A DNA stretch of 10,000 nucleotides. It comes from Nitrospira sp. (lineage in GTDB: Bacteria; Nitrospirota; Nitrospiria; Nitrospirales; Nitrospiraceae). A program made the translations under genes and the position numbers. How positions within the stretch are numbered: the first letter of the stretch is position 1; every line of letters starts with the position of its first letter. Under the pieces are notes generated by a model. That model saw only the letters and a program-made list of their open reading frames with translations. It did not search any database and was not told the DNA's origin. The stretch is from NCBI GenBank assembly GCA_020216985.1, contig JAIWOH010000171.1:1-10000 (forward strand). The letters run 5' to 3'. Below, piece by piece: positions 5,319 through 10,000 of this stretch.

Positions 5319-5645
5319 ATGACGGCCAAAGAAATCATCGACTCGCTTCCCTCGAAGCTCGACAAGGAGGCGGCGGAGGAACTCGAAGCCGTCTATCAGT
5401 TCGATCTGACGGGAACGCAAGGGGGGCGTTATCAGCTACTCGTGCGCAATGGAACCTGCGAGGTGAAAGAAGGAAGCCACCCGGCTCCGCACGTCACGCT
5501 GTCGATGGACGCGGACGATTGCGTCAAATTGCTCAAGGGGCAGCTCAGCGGGATGGCCATCGCCATGTCGGGCAGGCTTCAAATCGACGGGGACATCGGG
5601 CTGGCCATGCAGTTGAAGTCGCTGTTTCCGGAGATCGGGCGATAG
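5319..5645 (+). CDS. SCP2 sterol-binding domain protein
   Basis: ATG 5319 is preceded by GGAGG (5309-5313) at good spacing; a GTG at 5211 in the same frame would add an unlikely Arg-rich head. The 108-residue product is a single SCP2 (sterol carrier protein 2) domain. It has an amphipathic N-terminal helix, then strands around Tyr-Gln-Phe-Asp-Leu-Thr-Gly, Gly-Arg-Tyr-Gln-Leu-Leu-Val and His-Val-Thr-Leu-Ser-Met. Next come the Asp-Cys-Val-Lys-Leu-Leu-Lys-Gly helix and the family signature near the C terminus, Ser-Gly-Arg-Leu-Gln-Ile-Asp-Gly-Asp. SCP2 domains form a hydrophobic tunnel for lipids or fatty acyl compounds. The bacterial single-domain members are cytoplasmic and their ligands mostly unknown. 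It lies 116 bases after the AdoMetDC homologue and ends 30 bases from the stop of the RND permease on the other strand. Confidence 0.9.
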   Translation: MTAKEIIDSLPSKLDKEAAEELEAVYQFDLTGTQGGRYQLLVRNGTCEVKEGSHPAPHVTLSMDADDCVKLLKGQLSGMAIAMSGRLQIDGDIGLAMQLKSLFPEIGR

Positions 5646-5675
5646 ACGACCAGCCCGGCGAGCCGCTCCGACGTG

Positions 5676-8600
5676 TTAAACGGGCGTCGAGAGGAACGCC
5701 TCGTCGTCCTCCGTCTTTCTGGGGAATCGTTCTTCCAAAATCACGTACATCGTCGGGATGAGAAACAGCGTCAGGATTGTGGAGACGCTCAATCCTCCCA
5801 CGACCGCCCGGGCCAGCGGCGCGTTCGTTTCTCCTCCGGTTCCGAGGCCGATCGCCATGGGAAGCAGGCCGAACACGGTGGCGAGCGACGTCATGAGGAT
5901 CGGCTTGAGTCTCGTCCGAGCGGCTGCGGTCACCGCCTCCCGCAACGGTCGGCCCCTTCGCCGCAGCACGTTCGTGTAATCGACCAGCAGCACGCCATTG
6001 GAGACCACGATGCCGAGCATCATGATGACGCCCATCATGGAGGTCGTGGAAAGCGTGGTCTTCGTCAGGAACAATATCAGGATGACGCCGGGAAAGCCCA
6101 TCGGCACCGAGAACATGATGATGAACGGATCGACGAGCGACTTAAACTGCGCGGCCATGACCATATAGACGAGCAGGAGGGCCAGGACGCTCGCGAAGAG
6201 GAGACCTCGAAAGGTCTCCCGCTGCTGCTCGATCTGACCGGCGAGTTTGACGCTGAACCCGGCCGGCAATTGGAGCGAGGCGAACGCTGATTCCAGATCG
6301 GCGGCGATGTCGCCCAGCGGTCTGGTCGTCGGATTCGCCGTGATGTGGACCACGCGCTGAAACGATTTGCGATCGATCTTGACGGGGCCGGCGTTTAATC
6401 GAAGAGCGGCCACGTTTTTCAACAGGACGGGCGGTCCTGCTTTCGTGGACACGAGGATGTTCTCCAGATCGGTCAGATCGTTTCGATGCTCCTCGGCCAG
6501 CCACGCGCTGATGAAGTACTCGTTTCCGCTTTGCGGGTCCGTATAGATGATGGGATCGGTTTGTCCGTTGCCGTTCAACGAAAACAGCACGGTGTTGGCC
6601 ACATCGGCTTCGGTGACGCCGAGGAGCGCCGCCTTTTCGCGATCGACGATTACGTTGACCTCCGGATAATTCTCTTCCCGACTGGGTTCGATGTCGGTCA
6701 GGCCCGGCGTCCGTTCCATGATCTCCTTGACACGGCCGATCACGGCTCTCGCCTGCTCGAAGTCGTAGCCGTAGATCTCGACGTCCACGGCTTTCTGCGA
6801 ACCGAAGCTGGTCACTCGTTTGACGAGGCCGCCGGGATCGAAGTACATGGCCACGCCGGGAAACAGATTAACGACTTTCGGGCGCACGTCGTTCATGATC
6901 TCCACCTGGTTTCTGGTCCGCTTGTCCGGCGAGGACAAATAGACTTGGATCCATGATGTGTGGGGGCCGCTGTTGGGATTGAAGAGGGACGCGCGCCCCT
7001 GCGCGAGCACGCCCGTGCTGGACACGATCGTCTCCAACTCATGAGCAGGAATGTGTTCGCGGAGGACGCGCTCGACTTCCTCGACCTGCCGGGCCGTTTT
7101 TTCGACGCGCTGGCCGACTGGGGCTCGCAACACGATACGGAACTGGCTTTCATCCGATACCGGAAGAAATTCGGTCCCGATTCTCGGCAGCAGCGCAAGG
7201 GAGCCGGCGAAGATGGCCAGCACGGCGGAGATGAAAAGCCGGCGGTGCCGCAAGGCCCATTGCAGCGACGCTTCGTAACTTTGGTCAAGGGCGGCATAGC
7301 GGTCGCGGCCCCATTCCATGATCCGTGCAGCCCATGGAGGCATGTCGCGAAGCGCTTCCCCTTCGGGCTTGAGAAATTTGTAGCAGAGCGCCGGCGTGAC
7401 GGTGCGGGAGATGAAGAACGACGTAAACAGGGCGATGGCGATTGTGAGCGTGAGCGGAATCAGCAGAAGGCGGGTGATGCCCGCGATAAAGAAAACGGGC
7501 AGAAACACCACCACGGTCGTGACGGTCGAGGCGAAGATCGGCATCGCCACTTCCCTGGCGGCATCCAAGACGGCGTCCCAGCGCCGAGACGCGGCATTGA
7601 GGTGCCGTTGAATGTTTTCGAGTTCGACGATGGAGTCGTCGACAAGGCGGCCGACTCCCAACGCGAGGCCGCCCATCGTAAAGACGTTGAGCGTTTGCCC
7701 GCTCAGATCGAGCACGACGAGAGTGACCAGAATGGAGAGCGGGATGGAAACGGAGATGATCATCGTGCTGGTCAGGTTGCGAAGGAAAATCAAAATGACG
7801 GCTGCGGCCAACAGCGAACCGTGCATCGCCTGCTCGATCAGATTGCGAATGGCTTGTCGAATATAGACGGATTGGTCGAAGGAGATGCCGAGCTTCACGC
7901 CCGGCGGGATGCCGATCAATCGCGGGATGGCCGCTCGCAGCGAGTCGACCACCTGGACGGTGTTGGCCTGCGGCTGTTTGTTGACGCGGAGGAAGACAGA
8001 CCTGGCGCCGTCCGTTCGGACGATATTGGTTTGAATGTCGGACGAGTCCGTCACCGTGCCCACGTCGCGGATGCGGACCGGGTTCCCGCGCTCGTCGACC
8101 TTCACGATCACGTCTCGAATCGGCTCGACGGCCTTGAACTGCGCATTCGTGAACACGTTGTAGTCCAGGTTGCCGGCCTTGATGTTGCCGGACGGCAGAA
8201 TCACGTTGGCCGTCTTGACGGCGTCGACCACGTCGAGAATCGAAAGCCCGCGTGCGCCCAAGAGGGCCGGGTCGAGGTTGACGTTGATCTGACGGATTTT
8301 CCCTCCCTCCACCGTGGCCGCGGCGACGCCGGCGATCTGCTCGATCTGCGGGGCGATGGTGTTATAGGCCAGATCGTAGAGCGCGCGTTCGTCCAGATCC
8401 TCGCCGGAGATCGTGACGAGTGAGACCGGGATGTTCGAGACGTCGAACTTGACGATGAACGGCTGCAAAATACCAGGCGGGAGACTGCTCAGAATCTGGG
8501 TGACGCGCTGCATGACTTCCATTTGCCCGACGTTGATGTCGGCGCCCCAATTGAACCAGATTTGCACGGCGCCGAGCCCTTGTTTGGAGAAGGACTCGAC

Positions 8601-8837
8601 GTGTTCGACGTTCGATGCCGAGCTTACGGCCTTTTCGATGGGATAGACGACGCTTTGCTCGATGTCGAGCGGGGGGGCGCCCTTATAGACGACGCCGACG
8701 AACGCCACCGGGACTTGAATTTGCGGAAACAGATCGATCGGCAACCGCTGCAGCGAGATGACGCCGAGCACGACCATGGCGCACGACAGCATCAAGATGC
8801 CGATGCGGTTGCGTAACGCGAACAGGGTCAGCCACAT
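5676..8837 (-). CDS. RND efflux transporter, inner-membrane permease (AcrB-like)
   Basis: This 1053-residue protein is a full-length RND permease of the hydrophobe/amphiphile exporter type. It works as a trimer that uses the proton gradient to drive compounds from the inner membrane and periplasm into an outer-membrane channel. The N terminus has the usual first span followed by Leu-Pro-Ile-Asp-Leu-Phe-Pro-Gln-Ile (32-40). Two large periplasmic halves (about 40-335 and 555-875) are each followed by a block of membrane spans. The span-4 signature is Gly-Arg-Leu-Val-Asp-Asp-Ser-Ile-Val-Glu-Leu-Glu-Asn-Ile, with the proton-relay pair Asp400-Asp401. In span 10, where AcrB has Lys940-Asn941, this protein has Ser946-Asn947, a variation seen in a distinct branch of the family. 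The substrate cannot be read from sequence; drugs, solvents or lipids are possible, and heavy-metal-type features are not evident. It follows the adaptor gene by 52 bases. The ATG at 8837 gives the expected N terminus although its ribosome site is weak. Confidence 0.95.
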   Translation of the reverse strand: MWLTLFALRNRIGILMLSCAMVVLGVISLQRLPIDLFPQIQVPVAFVGVVYKGAPPLDIEQSVVYPIEKAVSSASNVEHVESFSKQGLGAVQIWFNWGADINVGQMEVMQRVTQILSSLPPGILQPFIVKFDVSNIPVSLVTISGEDLDERALYDLAYNTIAPQIEQIAGVAAATVEGGKIRQINVNLDPALLGARGLSILDVVDAVKTANVILPSGNIKAGNLDYNVFTNAQFKAVEPIRDVIVKVDERGNPVRIRDVGTVTDSSDIQTNIVRTDGARSVFLRVNKQPQANTVQVVDSLRAAIPRLIGIPPGVKLGISFDQSVYIRQAIRNLIEQAMHGSLLAAAVILIFLRNLTSTMIISVSIPLSILVTLVVLDLSGQTLNVFTMGGLALGVGRLVDDSIVELENIQRHLNAASRRWDAVLDAAREVAMPIFASTVTTVVVFLPVFFIAGITRLLLIPLTLTIAIALFTSFFISRTVTPALCYKFLKPEGEALRDMPPWAARIMEWGRDRYAALDQSYEASLQWALRHRRLFISAVLAIFAGSLALLPRIGTEFLPVSDESQFRIVLRAPVGQRVEKTARQVEEVERVLREHIPAHELETIVSSTGVLAQGRASLFNPNSGPHTSWIQVYLSSPDKRTRNQVEIMNDVRPKVVNLFPGVAMYFDPGGLVKRVTSFGSQKAVDVEIYGYDFEQARAVIGRVKEIMERTPGLTDIEPSREENYPEVNVIVDREKAALLGVTEADVANTVLFSLNGNGQTDPIIYTDPQSGNEYFISAWLAEEHRNDLTDLENILVSTKAGPPVLLKNVAALRLNAGPVKIDRKSFQRVVHITANPTTRPLGDIAADLESAFASLQLPAGFSVKLAGQIEQQRETFRGLLFASVLALLLVYMVMAAQFKSLVDPFIIMFSVPMGFPGVILILFLTKTTLSTTSMMGVIMMLGIVVSNGVLLVDYTNVLRRRGRPLREAVTAAARTRLKPILMTSLATVFGLLPMAIGLGTGGETNAPLARAVVGGLSVSTILTLFLIPTMYVILEERFPRKTEDDEAFLSTPV

Positions 8838-8889
8838 GGCGAGACTCTACGGCGCGGACAATCGGGCGTCGCTCCTTCGGAGTGGTCGA

Positions 8890-10000
8890 TCACCGTTCAC
8901 CTTTGACTGGATTCAACGGGTGCGTTTGCACGGCGGCGCCGTCACGCACGATGTCCTTGCCGGACACGATGACTTCTTCGTCGCCGACCAGGCCGTCGGT
9001 GATCTCGACCCAGTTTCCGTTGCGGGCGCCGGTCTCGACGGCCGTGCGACGGGCCAGACCGTCTCGCACGATGAAGACGTATTGCGCGTCCTCCACTCTG
9101 CTCACCGCGTCGATGGGCAGTTGGACGGCCATCCGATGAGTGCCGACGTGAACCTTGACCCGTGCGAACATGCCGCCTTTCAGACGGCGATCGGCATTGA
9201 CCACGTCGATCTCCACCGGCATGGCGCGGGTGGCTCGATTGAGGGTCTGGGCGACGCGCGCCACCGTTCCTTCAAACGCCTCTTCCGGATAGGCTTCGGT
9301 CCGCAGCTCGGCCTTTTGGCCGATCCTGATCAGCGGCACCTCTTTTTCGACCACATCGATCAGGACCCGCACCGTGTTGATGTCATGAAGACTCAAGATG
9401 CCGCGAGACAGGGTCGAGGTGCTGGCGGTGGTGCCGGTCACGTAGGCGCCCTCGTCGAGGTTGCGCTCGGCGATGTAGCCGGCGAAGGGGGCTCTGATGT
9501 ACGAGTACGCCAAGTTGGTTTCCGCTTGGGCCAGGGCGACTTCCATTTGTTTGACCTGGGCTTGGAGAGACTCCAGCGCCGCCGCTGCGGCGTCGACGTT
9601 CACTTGTGCGGTATCAAGGTCCTGTTGCGAGACAAATTGGTCCTGGATCAAGGCTTTCATGCGATCGAGCGTGAGCGTCGCGTTGCGCAGCACCGCGCGC
9701 TGCTGTGCGACTTTGGCGCTCGCGGCGGCAAGATTGGCTTTGGCTTGCTCGACGGCGTGCCGATAATCGGTGTGGTCGATTTCGATCAGCAGTTGGTGGC
9801 GTTTCACGAAATCGCCTTTGTCCACGTGCAGTTTGGCGATGTATCCGTCCACGCGCGAAAAGACGTTGACGACCTGGTTGGGCAGGACGTCGGCCGTGTA
9901 GGAAAGGTAGACGTCAAGATCTTCTTTGATCGGGACCATCGTGCCCACCACGGGGCGTGAGGCTTTCCGCTGAGCGGGGTCGGCGCCGGTCCCCAGACGA
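8890..10000 (-). CDS. RND efflux periplasmic adaptor subunit, 5' end outside the window
   Basis: The frame is open to the window edge, through Pro-Ala-Gln-Arg-Lys-Ala-Ser-Arg-Pro upstream of a GTG at 9951. The signal peptide and true start are therefore beyond 10000. The visible part has the membrane-fusion-protein order. First comes the N-terminal half of a lipoyl-like barrel (Phe-Ser-Arg-Val-Asp-Gly-Tyr-Ile, about residues 31-38 from the GTG). A long alpha-helical hairpin with Ala/Gln heptads follows (about 62-148), then the second barrel half (Tyr-Ile-Arg-Ala-Pro-Phe-Ala-Gly-Tyr-Ile, 151-160). The beta-barrel and membrane-proximal domains end with Gly-Leu-Val-Gly-Asp-Glu-Glu-Val-Ile-Val-Ser-Gly. 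It bridges the permease encoded just downstream to an outer-membrane factor. The outer-membrane channel gene and any regulator, if linked, should lie upstream on this strand, outside the window. The stop is TGA at 8892-8890. Confidence 0.93.
   Translation of the reverse strand, partial: RLGTGADPAQRKASRPVVGTMVPIKEDLDVYLSYTADVLPNQVVNVFSRVDGYIAKLHVDKGDFVKRHQLLIEIDHTDYRHAVEQAKANLAAASAKVAQQRAVLRNATLTLDRMKALIQDQFVSQQDLDTAQVNVDAAAAALESLQAQVKQMEVALAQAETNLAYSYIRAPFAGYIAERNLDEGAYVTGTTASTSTLSRGILSLHDINTVRVLIDVVEKEVPLIRIGQKAELRTEAYPEEAFEGTVARVAQTLNRATRAMPVEIDVVNADRRLKGGMFARVKVHVGTHRMAVQLPIDAVSRVEDAQYVFIVRDGLARRTAVETGARNGNWVEITDGLVGDEEVIVSGKDIVRDGAAVQTHPLNPVKGER

Noticed and set aside
6960..8423. 487-codon open frame on the + strand, antisense to the RND permease
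   Set aside because: Its product is highly charged, rich in His, Asp, Arg and Gly, and has no domain. It is the reverse shadow of a strongly supported RND gene in GC-rich DNA.
8758..9960. 400-codon + strand frame antisense to the adaptor gene
   Set aside because: It mirrors the codon bias of the adaptor, which has clear lipoyl and coiled-coil features; no ribosome site or domain supports the antisense frame.

Overview
The window is GC-rich, densely coded bacterial chromosome. The codon usage, the GTG/TTG starts and the mix of families fit a Nitrospira-type (Nitrospirota) genome. These families are an AdoMetDC-like protein, an SCP2-domain protein, DUF1499, a DUF2914 membrane protein and an RND pump. 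That taxonomic call is an inference from family content; no rRNA or other marker gene is present. I see no tRNA, rRNA, CRISPR array, insertion sequence or phage gene.

Layout. Positions 1-5645 are read mostly on the + strand. In order they hold the 3' part of an unrecognised gene (1-615), a YajG-like lipoprotein (705-1352), an unrecognised 353-residue cytoplasmic protein (1443-2504), and a polytopic membrane protein ending in a DUF2914 domain (2693-3796). Next is a 132-base gap with a strong nested hairpin, then a DUF1499 protein (3929-4291) with no Shine-Dalgarno site. A small zinc-ribbon gene lies on the minus strand (4371-4595). It is divergent from an S-adenosylmethionine decarboxylase homologue (4726-5202), and an SCP2 sterol-carrier-like protein follows (5319-5645). 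From 5676 to the window end the minus strand carries an RND efflux operon, read from right to left. It consists of a periplasmic adaptor (cut by the window edge) followed 52 bases later by a 1053-residue inner-membrane RND permease. The two halves meet tail to tail with only 30 bases between stop codons.

How the genes relate. The adaptor and permease are clearly one proton-driven export machine; its outer-membrane channel is not in view. The + strand genes look like separate short transcription units rather than one pathway. The most interesting place is 4650-5202. An extended -10 box sits 7 bases before the ATG of a 10-codon open frame in the leader of the AdoMetDC homologue. That homologue keeps the processing Ser, the His and the catalytic Cys of the bacterial family, but has Thr-Ser instead of the usual Glu-Ser cleavage site.
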